Source: Azolla caroliniana
Taxonomy: Eukaryota; Polypodiophyta
Direction: 5' to 3'
NCBI GenBank assembly: GCA_043228905.1
Contig: JBHGNT010000012.1
Location: 17,918,001-17,982,000 of the forward strand
DNA: 64,000 nucleotides
Shown in pieces: positions 32,622-42,458 of the stretch. Position 1 is the first letter of the stretch, and each line of letters starts with the position of its first letter. The position numbers and the translations under genes were made by a program. Below the pieces are notes generated by a model, which saw only the letters and a list, made by a program, of their open reading frames with translations, did not search any database and was not told where the DNA came from.

Positions 32622-33584
32622 TCATTCCCGACCCGCTTCAAATAGATCCCGCGATACATTTGTGCTCCGAAGCGGTGGCACCTCTTGCATCCCTCTATCT
32701 AAGAGAGGCGTCGCCAAACCAGGTGTTGGTCGGCCTATCTTACCCTTTCCCTTGTACTTGAGCTTGCCCGTCCGGATCCACGATTTCACTAATCTGAGGC
32801 CACTACCACCTTCACGTTCCAACGGGAGGGGGGGGTTTGCCAACTTCTCATCCGGGGTGGATGGTACGAGTTGGGGTTGCATCTCCATCGGGGTAGAGAA
32901 CACAAGTTCAAGCTCTCGTGGGGCAAGGCATGAGGAGTCGCATGGGGACAACATTGCTGCCAGCGCTTCTAGGTCGCCATCCCCTAACCCTTGAAGAGGT
33001 GTAAATTTGTTGGTAGCTCTCACCTGTAGGTCGGGTGCATCAACACTCCCGGAGAGGATCTTTACCCGTTTCAAGGGTTGCTCATCCGCGCTTTCTGGTG
33101 ACAAGGTAGAGGGACTTCTTTCAAAGGGGTGGTCACGAAAAAGGGTGGAAGAGGATGCACCTAGGCCTCCAAGTTTCCCCTTCTTCTTAACGGGTATCCA
33201 AGGAGCCTCGTCACCCTTGGTTGGCCCGACTTTGCCCGAGGGTCGAGGTCCCGAGCTTCCCTTTCCAATCTTGCGAGGACACACCTTAGCTAGGTGTCTT
33301 GTCTGTTTGCAAATGAAACACTGCCCCGGAAGTCCCTCGTAAACCACTTTCACCACTGTGAGACCTAGCTCCTCAGAGTAGAGTCTAATCCTTGATGGAA
33401 GTCCTTGGAGGGAAGGCACCAAGATGCGCAACTTGGGCACCTCCGCAACTGTGTCTGCCATTGACACTTTTTGAGGACATATCATCCCTATTTCTTCGCC
33501 AAAAAGAGGGAGCAGATGGCACAAATGAGGAGGGAGGCCGGGAAATGTTGCGTTGATCACCATAGGGTTGTTGAGTTTCCGTAA
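32622..33584 (-). pseudogene. LINE ORF1, C-terminal part with CCHC knuckle
   Basis: It continues the frame from 45131 after the copia insertion (PIEE at the junction, then LRKLNNPMVINATFPGLP). It holds a plant-LINE DUF4283-type end (PPHLCHLLPLFGEEIG, ... PSRIRLYSEELGL) and a zinc knuckle CFICKQTRHLAKVC near 33330-33290. A basic Ser/Pro-rich tail follows, with a stop at 32622. The complete ORF1, counting one copy of the 5-bp target, is 1341 nt (446 residues). ORF1 proteins bind LINE RNA. It has no internal stop, so the insertion is the only visible lesion. Confidence 0.85.
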
Positions 33585-33589
33585 CTCTT
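33585..33589 (+). repeat. Target-site duplication CTCTT, left
   Basis: It equals 45131-45135 and flanks the copia element exactly. Confidence 0.9.
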
Positions 33590-34003
33590 TGTTGAGAGAC
33601 AAGCTCAACATCGGCCGGATCGGCTGAAGAAGCCGAGGACCGGATCGGTTGGACCAATCGGTTAGGCCGAGTGCGTAAACCGGGAGGCCGTTAGGAAAGA
33701 TATTCCGTGAGGAATATATTTGGGAGTTAGTGTAGGAGCTCTTAATGAGCATTGAAGTACTGTCAGTACTTTTGTCGGTCCTTCTAGGACTTGTATAAAA
33801 GTGTTCATTGAACACACATATGTATAGAGTGTGGTGAATAGAGATTGTTGTTGTTGAATATAGTTCGTGTGTTTTCTCTCTCTCTCTCTCTCACTCTCTC
33901 TGTCTCTCCCGCATATACTGCGTAAGCTCAAGCTCTCCATTGACCCTGAGTTTTCTTCCTCCTGTTCGGTCTTCACACTTGCTTCCGCACGTTACTTTTC
34001 ACA
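33590..34003 (+). repeat. Copia 5' LTR
   Basis: It starts TGTTGAGAGACAAGC and ends ACTTTTCACA. The TATA box tataaaa is at 33794-33800, and a CT-rich leader follows from about 33877. Confidence 0.95.
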
Positions 34004-34015
34004 TGGTATCAGAGC
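34004..34015 (+). other. Copia primer-binding site
   Basis: TGGTATCAGAGC directly after the LTR, complementary to initiator Met tRNA. Confidence 0.95.
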
Positions 34016-34075
34016 GCGAGGGTTGAGAACCTCTCTGCAGCCGACACAGCTTGACGAAGAAGAACAAGAAGAACG

Positions 34076-36768
34076 ATGGATAGAAGCATGGCGAGCTCGC
34101 TTCCAACAGAGAAGCTCAACAGAACCAACTATGCGTCTTGGTCCTACAAGATGCACCAGTACCTGCTCGGGCACGGCTACTGGAGTTATGTCGAAGGAGC
34201 TAATGACGCGGCACCCGAATCGACACACAAAGACTTCCTGTCGTGGGAGCAATCGGCAAGCAGGGTATTATACTGCTTCGCGTCGTATGTGGGCGAACAA
34301 CTATTGAGCTATGTTCGGGATGCAAAGACGCCGAAGGGTGCGTGGGAAAATCTGAAGAAGATTTTTGTCGTGAGCACCACAGCCAAGAAGCTTTAGCTCC
34401 GACAGGAGTTGAGCAACCTACGACAACGCGACTTGTCGGTGGCGGACTATACCTTGAAGATCAAGGATATCTGCGACTCCCTCGCCTCCATAGAGGTGAA
34501 CATCGAGGAGAGCGAGATGGTCCAGATCTGTCTTGGAGGTTTGGCGTCGAAGTTCGGAGCGTTCCGAACGGCTGTGTGTACCCGGGAGAATACGTTGTCC
34601 TTTTTCGACTTACAGTCAATGCTCCTGGTAGAGGAGAACCACGCGAGTGCGTCTACAAGCACGCACACCGACAGCAAAATGTTGTACACAGAGGGAGATA
34701 GGCCCCGTGGACGTGGAGGACGAGGCGAGTCGGCGCGCAATGGAGGTGGCCGACGAGATCAAAGAAGAAGGCACCTAAGTGATGCCGATAGCAACTCCGG
34801 ACCCTCCGGAAACAGGGGGAGTCAAAGCGATGAGAACCGGCAAGGGAAGGCCATCGCGGAGTGCTGGTACTGTGGCAAGAAAGGCCACAAGGAAAGTGAG
34901 TGCTGGAAGAAGCGCGCCGATTCGGAGAGAACCGGTTCCGGAAACGGCTCCAGACATACCGACAAGGGAAATCGGCAGCGATCGCACTACGCCGAAGACT
35001 CCGGGAGAGCCGGAGAAGGGTCTGCCTTCGTGACGAGACACGAAGCAAACTCAATAAAACAGACCACCCCGAGATCGAACGAGGTGTGGTACGTAGACTC
35101 CAGAGCGTCAAACCACATGACGAGCCATAAGGAGTGGTTCTCGTACCTTGAAAAACCAATACAACCTGGAGTAGTCGCAACTGGAGACGACACTCCGCAT
35201 CCAATCGCGAATGTCGGAGAAGTTCCCCTTAGCCATGTTGGGCAGAAAGGGAAACTCATGAACGTGTTGCACGTTCTGACAATCACGAAGAACTTGGTCT
35301 CGGTCGGACAGATCGTCAACCAAGGGATGGAGGTTCGGTTTACACACCTCGGGTGCTTCATTGAGGAAGAAGGCCATGTGATTGCGCAAGGGCACAGAGA
35401 CGGGAGGATGTTCATCCTCGACTCCACTGACGGCGGCACCGCAATGTTCGCGAAGGGACAAAAATCCGAGTCGAACATCGACTTGTGGCACAAGCGGATA
35501 GGCCACGTCAACTACCAGCGGCTTCAAGATCTGCAAACGAAACAGGTAGTGTTCGGATTGCCCAAATTTAGTGGCCGAAAGGAAAAAATTTGTGAAGCCT
35601 GTCAGCTCGGGAAGCAACACCGACTTCCCTTCCCCAACGAGCGAAAGCGGAGCCGGAACAAGCTCGACCTTATACACTCCGATGTATGGGGGCCGGCACA
35701 AAACGTTAGTCTTGGCGGGAGCCGATTTTCGTCTCCTTCATTGACGACCACACGCAGCACACGTGGATCTACCTCATTGAGAGGAAGAGCGAAGTCTTCG
35801 ACTGTTTCCGGGACCTCAAAGGGTTCGTGGAAACGGAAACGGGACGAAAGATCAAGTGCATGCGGTTGGATGGCGGGAAAGAGTACTTTTCTGGTCAATT
35901 CAACGGTTATCTACAACAAATGGGAATTCGGCACGAATTCAGTTGTAGATACACGCCAGAGCAGAATGGCGTGGCCGAGAGGAAGAATCGGTCAATTGTG
36001 GAAGCGGCACGGGCAATGTTGGAGGAGAAGAGCTTGCCCAAGTTCTATTGGGCCGAGGCGGTAAGGACCGCGGTATACATCCAGAACCGGATTGAAGACA
36101 AAGTGTCGGCGCACGAGCTATATTTCGGAACGAAGCCGAACTTGCGACACTTGAGGGTGTTTGGTAGCATTGCGTATGTGCATGTACCGAAGGAGAAAAG
36201 GAGGAAGCTGGACGCAAAGGCCGAGAAATGCATCTTGGTCGGTTACTCGGACGAGCAGAAGGGTTATAAGTGCTGTAACCCTCGCACCAAACAAGCGCGT
36301 GTTAGCCGCGACGTTGTGGTTGACGAGCCCGCGTCCTGGTACCAGCCCCCGACTCCGAACCCCGACTCCAATCCGTGTTCTGACGATGAGGTCAGCGAGG
36401 CCGAGATGCCTCCGGATGAGCCCGAAATCGAGACCTGCGAAGAGAGTCTGATTTCACTCCACTTAAGTGGACCGATTGGACGACTGAGTCGGTACGATCA
36501 GTCCGATGAAGAGCCGGCGAGTAGTGGAGACTCGGCCGTGCATTCCCCGCGTAGGAAGCCGAGGAGACGGCTTACGCGCAAAGAGAAAGGGAAGAAGAAG
36601 GTGTCGAATTCCGGCACGGATAAGAACAAGTCAAACCGACGTGAGTCCGACTCCGAGGGAACCGGTGACGGGTCTTTAAAGATGAAGACCGCATCGACCG
36701 AGAAGGCCTCGACATCGGCTAATGTGAGACTACACCGATCTACCCGCCAGAAGAATCCAGTTTTGCGG
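34076..36768 (+). pseudogene. Copia gag, protease and integrase (first part of polyprotein)
   Basis: It starts MDRSMASSLPTEKLNRTNYA. Gag (UBN2 type) runs to about residue 260, with the knuckle CWYCGKKGHKESEC near 34863-34904. Protease has VDSRASNHM, where G of the DSG active site is replaced by R. The pre-integrase zinc region is LWHKRIGHVNY ... CEACQLGKQH. The integrase DDE residues are in HSDVWGP, MRLDGGKEY and NGVAERKNR. A TAG at 34394-34396 (from CAG, judging by KKLQLRQ in the copy at 17743) and a frameshift near 35720 break it; the integrase core continues in the next frame to 36768. After integrase comes a Ser/Glu-rich linker. The gag-only element follows in RQKNPVLR. Confidence 0.9.
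36765..36768 (+). repeat. Target-site duplication GCGG, left
   Basis: It equals 42147-42150. Removing one copy restores the copia frame across the junction. Confidence 0.8.
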
Positions 36769-37440
36769 TGTCGTGAAGATTTTCGTCCATAGGCGGAAAA
36801 CCGAGCGAAGCAAGCAAACCCGCGATGTGCAACGTTGCACATCAACATGTTGTATTTCTATTTATCGATAGTGATAAGTGTGGTGCTAGAAATGCACCTT
36901 AGGATTTGTAAAGTGTAAAGGTGATGTGCTTTTGCGCGCACATCCACGTGAGAAAGAGAGATAGGTACATAGTAGTTCGTGTAGAGGTGGGAGTTAAGAC
37001 CCATCCTTCCCACCTCCCCTAAAATCAAGGGAAATATCCCCATTGATTGAAAGGGGATATTTTGTAGCACCTTTATGTAACGGTCTTCCCTCCTTGTGCT
37101 ATAAAGGGAGAGGAAGAGCACCATTGTGGGGGTTGCCTATTTTGAGTGCGAAAGGTATACCACATAGGACGAGCGTTAGGTTTAGGGTTTCTTTCTTCTT
37201 CGTCGGATTAGGGTTTCGGGTTTATCATAGTCGTTCGGTGCGGCCTACGCGGCCGCCATTTTGTAATCGGTTTTCGGTTCTAATATATCTTGTTAGCATT
37301 TTGCCTCCATCTTCCTCTTGTTCATTCTTTCTCTTCTTGTGCTAAGCTCCATTCCGAAGTCCTACTCCTTCCCCCCTTCTCCTTAGTCCAAGACCCCCGT
37401 GGTTCCGCCCTTCTCCACGCACGCGCGTAACAACGCGACA
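36769..37440 (+). repeat. 5' LTR of gag-only element
   Basis: TGTCGTGAAGATTTTCG ... AACAACGCGACA. A TATA box (tataaag) is at 37100-37106. A palindromic gtgcaacgttgcac occurs near 36827-36840, and a second palindrome, ttttgcgcgcaca-like, near 36931. Confidence 0.95.
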
Positions 37441-37444
37441 TCTT

Positions 37445-37461
37445 TGGTGAACCCGACGTGA
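37445..37461 (+). other. Primer-binding site of gag-only element
   Basis: tggtgaacccgacgtga lies four bases after the LTR, identical to 18946-18962. The priming tRNA is not identified. Confidence 0.75.
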
Positions 37462-37482
37462 AAGGCGGCAAGGGAGAAAGAG

Positions 37483-40400
37483 ATGGAAGAAGGCTTCGAC
37501 TCCGAGGAGATGTTGGCAAAGATCTTGATGGACGCCGGACGGAAGAGGGCGAGGCGAGAGGCGGCTCAACAAGCGGTCGAAAGGGTGGTCCGTCTAGTCG
37601 GCCGGTTCGATGGGAAGGAGGTCCCAAAATTTTTGAGAGCCTACGATGCGGAAATGACGGGGATGGGCGTGGACGAAGCGACGAGGCCAGAGTTCTTTCG
37701 TCGAGCGGCGGCCGCATCAAAGTACGAGGAGGTCAAGGAGCTCCAAGAAGCTCACGAATCGTGGGAGTCCTTTGAAGGGGCTCTAATGGAGGCATACGGG
37801 TGCGCGGAATCGGAGGTAAGAGGTCGGCGAGAATTCGATCGGTGGGTGGCGTCGGCGAGGCGCCATCGGAGCGCAATAAAGGCATTCCGAGAGTTCGAGC
37901 GTCGTTTCTCTCAACTCTCGGAGTGGGAACGAAGATCGGTGGGGGCGGACAAAGTCCTCCTATTTTTGAAGACGGTCCATCATGAGGAGAGGATGGACAT
38001 CATGATCGAGCTTCAAGACGATTATGGGGCGCATGGTCTCACCGAGGAGTGGCCCGAAGTAGAACGGGTGTGCCGACAACATGATAAGAGGTGGTCGGCC
38101 ACAACACGACCCGCGAGCGGCGGAGAAGAGAGGGCGGTGGGCGGCTACACACCACCGCCGGAAGAGAGCTCGATGCACGACCAACCGGAGGAGTACGACT
38201 TCGAGGCGTTGGTATGGGAGGCGTGCGGGCTCGTAATGGCGAAAATCGAAGCCGAAGAATGGCTTATTGCGGGGTCGGGCCCGAGCGGATCGGAGGACGC
38301 GGAGGAAGGAGCTTCCTCACACATGGAGGACGGGGCCTATGCGGAGGCCGAAAGAGAATGGTACATCGGTACCACGGGAGAGGGTGCGGAGCGAGCCGCC
38401 CTCTCGACATGGGGGAAAAGAACGACCGAGGACGAGGTCGGGGACGGTGAGGCGGCGATCGCCGATTCGAGCGGACATGGCGGATTCGGGACATGGTGGC
38501 CCGAATCATCGAGTACGGAGGAGACAAGCGGCGGTACCGCAACCTTCCACGCACCGGTTCAAGAGACCCCGGCGGCCGGCCCGAGCGCCCACGTGAGACC
38601 GAGGGAAAAGAACGGTGGCGGCAGCAAGGCGGGCAACCGAGACAACGGTAAGGAGACCGCGGAAGAGGCGGCGGCGAGCATAACCGATGCTTGCATATAT
38701 GGAGGCGGGGTAGCCACGGACAACGACGTTCGAGCGGAGGTGGCTACGGACATTACATCGACGAGCGGCGGTCACGCGACCTTACACGCGTCATTCCTAG
38801 AGATCACGGCGGCCGGCCCGAGTGCCCGCGTAAGACCTATGGTGAAAGGCGGTGGCGGTGGCAAGGCGGGCGACCACGGTGTCGACACGAGAGAAGGTGC
38901 GGGGCAAGCGACCGTCTCATCTCGGGGAAAAAGAACGGCCATGGACGAGGCCGATATCTACGGAGCGATGGACGCCACTTCGAGAGTGGGCGGAAGTTTC
39001 GGGACGCGGTTGCCCGAAACGTTCTACGAGGATTTCGCGAGCATACTCGAGGCTTGCGAAATGGAGGAGGAAGAGGAGACGAGCGTCGGTGTCGCGACCT
39101 TCCACACACCGGCCCTAGAGGCTTCGGCGGTCGGCCCGAGTGCCGGCACGAGACCTAGAGCTACGGACGGTGGCGGCGGCAAGGCGGACAACCGAGATAA
39201 GGACGAGTCCGGCGAAGAAGAGGCGGCGGCAAGCATACTCGATGCTTGCGAAACCGAAGACGGGGTAGCCACGGACGACGATGTCCGAATGGAGGTGGCT
39301 ACGGACGAGAGGAGTGGTGGTGTCGCAACCTTCCACACACCGGTCCTAGAGACTCCGGCACCCGGCCCGAGTGCCGGCACGAGACCTAGAACGACGGGCG
39401 GTGGCGGCGGCAAGGCGGGCAAACAAAATGATGCGGAGAACGGCGAAGAAGAGGTGGTGGCAAGCATACTAGAGGCTTACGGAATCGGAGATGGGGGAGC
39501 CGCGGACAACGACGTCCGAACGAAAGCGGCTACGGAGACAACAAGCGGCGGTGCCGGGTCCTTACCCACACCAATCCTAGAGGCTCCAATGGCCGGCCCG
39601 AGTGCCGGCATGAGGCTTAGTGCGACGGGAGGTGACGGCGGCAAGGTGGGCAACGAAAACGAGAAGGAAGATTGGAGCGGACGGAGGCAAGACCCCTTGA
39701 CACCGGGGCCGGAGACTTCGGCGGTTGTGCTCGAATGCCAACGTGAGACCGGAGAGATGGGCGGTGACCGTGAGGAGGTGAGGCCCGGAGAGAGCGCATA
39801 CGAAGACGAGTATGCGGGGCCCGGAATGGGCGTATACGGTGGGTCCGGCGGAGAGGACCGGAGCGGAAACGAGGAGAGAGTCGGGAACCGACCCGACCGG
39901 AATACGGCACGGAAGAAGAAGAGAGTAAGGGCCGGCGAACCGGGCCCAAACCGAAGGAAGCCGGCGAGACCGATTGGCCGGTTACGGTTACGGTTACGGT
40001 TACGTTGGGAGCCGGTAAGCGCGAGATGGAGGCTAACCGGGCACGACGACCATGGTTCGGGGGAAAAACGGAAACAAACGAGACCCTCCATACCCACTCT
40101 AGAGACTACGGCGGTTGCGGATCAACATAAGACCGGAGAAACGGCGGGTGGCGGCGAGGAGTCGGAGGCCGGAGCGTACGAGGTTGCCGGAACGGATATC
40201 CGGTACGAGATGGTGGACGGGTGGGTCCAAGACGGCGAGCCCGTGTCGGAACGGGCTACGGCGACAAAGGAGGAGAAGACCGACACGGAGGTCGGGTCTA
40301 CGACGGAAGAGCGAGACGAGATGCATGCAATACGGCCGATGGAGGGCCAAGACACATGCATGCCTACGAAGGAGCCACATCGTGCGACCGAAGGTGACGG

Positions 40401-41463
40401 TCGGATCACGCCTTCGAGAGGCGAATACGAGGAGGAAGGCGACGACGACGAGACCTGGCACGATGCTAGGGAAGATTGGTGGGAAGAGGTGGCCTACGGA
40501 GAGGCTAAGACCGGCGGCCACGAAGATAAGGCCCGAGAGGGATCCTCTACACCGGCTATAGAGACTCCGGCGGTCGGCGCGAGTGCCGACGTGAGACCAA
40601 GAGTGGCGGACGGTGGCGGCGAGGGGACGAAGGCCACAACGGATGAAGGCACCGAGAGAGGCATACGGGAGGTCGCGGAGAACGAAGATGTATGCCCCCA
40701 AAAGAACGAACACAACATCACGAAGGATGTGTACGGTCGAGCGGGCCAAGAGGGCCAAGAGGGTGTTCCTCCGAGCGAAACGGAGGTCGGGGAAGAAGGG
40801 TACCTTTCCGAAAGGGTACGCGAAGAGGAGCGGAATGCGAAACGTGCAATGCGGCCGCATGAGGGCCAAGCAACGAGCACGGGAACGATGGTATGCTCTA
40901 CGGCGAGAGAGCACGGCAAGCAAAGGGAAGGCGAAAAATGCGTGATGGGGTCATCGAAGGACCGAAGCACGAGCACGCATTCGGAGGACGACACCGACGT
41001 ACGGGGAAAGCCTACGGAAGGCAAGCGCGGAGCGAGAAGAGTCGGCACGACGAGGTGCGCGGCACGAAAAAGGCGGATCCGGAGGATATACGAGGCGGAC
41101 AAAGGGTCGGCAACGGCGTTCGGGAGGACCGATCGGGGAAGAAAGCGCGGGCATCGGAAACGGCGGTCCGGATGTAGACGGTGGTTCGAGGAATCACGGT
41201 GGACGTGGCGGATCGGGTGGAGGCAACGACTCGGCGAACGTCGTCAAGTGTGGCGGATCGGATGGAGCCGACGGTTCGAGACCATTCGGCGGAGATGGTG
41301 GGCCGGAAGGCGACGGTGGTTCGTGTGGACGGGGTGGACTTGCTCGAAGTGGAAGACGAAGCCGGGCAAGCCCACGAGGTTGTCAAGGGCTCGGTTGGCC
41401 GCCTTGGCCGAAAATCTCGCGTTTTGTTCCCCTTTTGGCACATACCGGTGGATGTGCGGTTAG
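37483..41463 (+). CDS. Gag-like protein with long tandem-repeat tail, 1326 aa
   Basis: It starts MEEGFDSEEMLAKILMDAG 22 bases after the PBS. Residues about 25-215 are gag-like: VGRFDGKEVPKFLRAYDAEM aligns with NGQFNGKDVSRYLRDYKAEM of the gag at 19007, and SWESFEGALMEAYG with TWEAFEEALKTMF. From about residue 330 to 740 there are five or more units of roughly 77 residues. Each has a pattern like ATFHxPxLETPAxGPSA, then RPR, a GGGGKAG run, an acidic EEAAASI(L/T)(D/E)AC and VATDNDVR. The rest is low-complexity, rich in Gly, Glu, Thr and Arg. The last 90 residues turn Arg/Trp-rich and look out of frame. No zinc knuckle, protease or polymerase motif is present. The ORF is unbroken; function beyond particle formation is unknown. 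Confidence 0.85.
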   Translation: MEEGFDSEEMLAKILMDAGRKRARREAAQQAVERVVRLVGRFDGKEVPKFLRAYDAEMTGMGVDEATRPEFFRRAAAASKYEEVKELQEAHESWESFEGALMEAYGCAESEVRGRREFDRWVASARRHRSAIKAFREFERRFSQLSEWERRSVGADKVLLFLKTVHHEERMDIMIELQDDYGAHGLTEEWPEVERVCRQHDKRWSATTRPASGGEERAVGGYTPPPEESSMHDQPEEYDFEALVWEACGLVMAKIEAEEWLIAGSGPSGSEDAEEGASSHMEDGAYAEAEREWYIGTTGEGAERAALSTWGKRTTEDEVGDGEAAIADSSGHGGFGTWWPESSSTEETSGGTATFHAPVQETPAAGPSAHVRPREKNGGGSKAGNRDNGKETAEEAAASITDACIYGGGVATDNDVRAEVATDITSTSGGHATLHASFLEITAAGPSARVRPMVKGGGGGKAGDHGVDTREGAGQATVSSRGKRTAMDEADIYGAMDATSRVGGSFGTRLPETFYEDFASILEACEMEEEEETSVGVATFHTPALEASAVGPSAGTRPRATDGGGGKADNRDKDESGEEEAAASILDACETEDGVATDDDVRMEVATDERSGGVATFHTPVLETPAPGPSAGTRPRTTGGGGGKAGKQNDAENGEEEVVASILEAYGIGDGGAADNDVRTKAATETTSGGAGSLPTPILEAPMAGPSAGMRLSATGGDGGKVGNENEKEDWSGRRQDPLTPGPETSAVVLECQRETGEMGGDREEVRPGESAYEDEYAGPGMGVYGGSGGEDRSGNEERVGNRPDRNTARKKKRVRAGEPGPNRRKPARPIGRLRLRLRLRWEPVSARWRLTGHDDHGSGEKRKQTRPSIPTLETTAVADQHKTGETAGGGEESEAGAYEVAGTDIRYEMVDGWVQDGEPVSERATATKEEKTDTEVGSTTEERDEMHAIRPMEGQDTCMPTKEPHRATEGDGRITPSRGEYEEEGDDDETWHDAREDWWEEVAYGEAKTGGHEDKAREGSSTPAIETPAVGASADVRPRVADGGGEGTKATTDEGTERGIREVAENEDVCPQKNEHNITKDVYGRAGQEGQEGVPPSETEVGEEGYLSERVREEERNAKRAMRPHEGQATSTGTMVCSTAREHGKQREGEKCVMGSSKDRSTSTHSEDDTDVRGKPTEGKRGARRVGTTRCAARKRRIRRIYEADKGSATAFGRTDRGRKRGHRKRRSGCRRWFEESRWTWRIGWRQRLGERRQVWRIGWSRRFETIRRRWWAGRRRWFVWTGWTCSKWKTKPGKPTRLSRARLAALAENLAFCSPFGTYRWMCG
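38500..39690 (+). repeat. Coding tandem repeats, about 230 bp per unit
   Basis: The anchor ggcccgagtgcc or close variants recurs near 38577, 38815, 39134, 39364 and 39595 (spacing about 230-320 bp), with a weaker copy near 40576. The repeats are in frame and diverged from each other. Confidence 0.75.
39970..40003 (+). repeat. Short tandem repeat (CGGTTA)n within the ORF
   Basis: Four to five copies of cggtta encode RLRLRLR. It is not the plant telomere repeat (TTTAGGG). Confidence 0.8.
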
Positions 41464-41474
41464 GTGGGGGCGGA
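41440..41474 (+). other. Polypurine tract region of gag-only element
   Basis: The sequence ggttaggtgggggcgga directly precedes the 3' LTR. It and the preceding cataccggtggatg match 972-1006 before the LTR of the integrase-bearing element. Confidence 0.8.
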
Positions 41475-42146
41475 TGTCGTGAAGATTTTCGTCCATAGGC
41501 GGAAAACCGAGCGAAGCAAGCAAACCCGCGATGTGCAACGTTGCACATCAACATGTTGTATTTCTATTTATCGATAGTGATAAGTGTGGTGCTAGAAATG
41601 CACCTTAGGATTTGTAAAGTGTAAAGGTGATGTGCTTTTGCGCGCACATCCACGTGAGAGAGAGAGATAGGTACATAGTAGTTCGTGTAGAGGTGGGAGT
41701 TAAGACCCATCCTTCCCACCTCCCCTAAAATCAAGGGAAATATCCCCATTGATTGAAAGGGGATATTTTGTAGCACCTTTATGTAACGGTCTTCCCTCCT
41801 TGTGCTATAAAGGGAGAGGAAGAGCACCATTGTGGGGGTTGCCTATTTTGAGTGCGAAAGGTATACCACATAGGACGAGCGTTAGGTTTAGGGTTTCTTT
41901 CTTCTTCGTCGGATTAGGGTTTCGGGTTTATCATAGTCGTTCGGTGCGGCCTACGCGGCCGCCATTTTGTAATCGGTTTTCGGTTCTAATATATCTTGTT
42001 AGCATTTTGCCTCCATCTTCCTCTTGTTCATTCTTTCTCTTCTTGTGCTAAGCTCCATTCCGAAGTCCTACTCCTTCCCCCCTTCTCCTTAGTCCAAGAC
42101 CCCCGTGGTTCCGCCCTTCTCCACGCACGCGCGTAACAACGCGACA
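41475..42146 (+). repeat. 3' LTR of gag-only element
   Basis: 672 bp, TATA box at about 41806. It is followed by the target duplication GCGG (42147-42150). Confidence 0.95.
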
Positions 42147-42458
42147 GCGGTTCGGATACAACGAGTACATGGCGCATCATTATGCGTACATGACTCGTGT
42201 AGCGGAAGTGCGTGAGCCGGAGAGCTACGCAAAAGCGGCTAAAGACGCGAATTGGCATGCCGCGATGGAGGAAGAGATGCACGCATTGGCGGAGAACGAG
42301 ACCTAGGACCTGGTTGACGCACCAACAGGGGTAAAACCGATCAGGTGTAGGTGGGTGTACAAGGTCAAGTACAACACTGATGGCTCGGTCAACCGGTACA
42401 AGGCTCGGCTAGTGGCAAAGGGCTACGCGCAGAAACACGGCATCGACTACGATGAGAC

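Larger units (their letters stand above)
36769..42146 (+). mobile_element. Gag-only LTR retrotransposon (TR-GAG-like), very young
   Basis: 5378 bp. LTRs 36769-37440 and 41475-42146 are each 672 bp; the only difference I saw is gagaaagagag versus gagagagagag near 36950/41656. PBS at 37445, one ORF 37483-41463, and a polypurine tract just before 41475. No protease, RT or integrase is present. Such elements with gag but no pol are described in plants as TR-GAG. Its LTR ends, PBS and polypurine region match gypsy relatives in this window, so it is probably moved by proteins of an autonomous relative. Confidence 0.9.

Noticed and set aside
33867-33945. Coding ORFs over CT/GA microsatellites (also near 17200, 1560, 20680, 45010)
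   Set aside because: They are Leu-Ser or Arg-Glu repeats produced by CT/GA runs in LTRs and leaders.
36858-37345. ORFs repeated at 36858-37345 and 41564-42051 as a duplicated gene
   Set aside because: They lie wholly in the two LTRs of the gag-only element, so the duplication is the LTR pair.
37458-39158. Many overlapping ORFs in other frames of the gag-only element, both strands
   Set aside because: They are shadows of a GC-rich, repeat-rich coding frame with few stop codons; none shows a recognisable domain.
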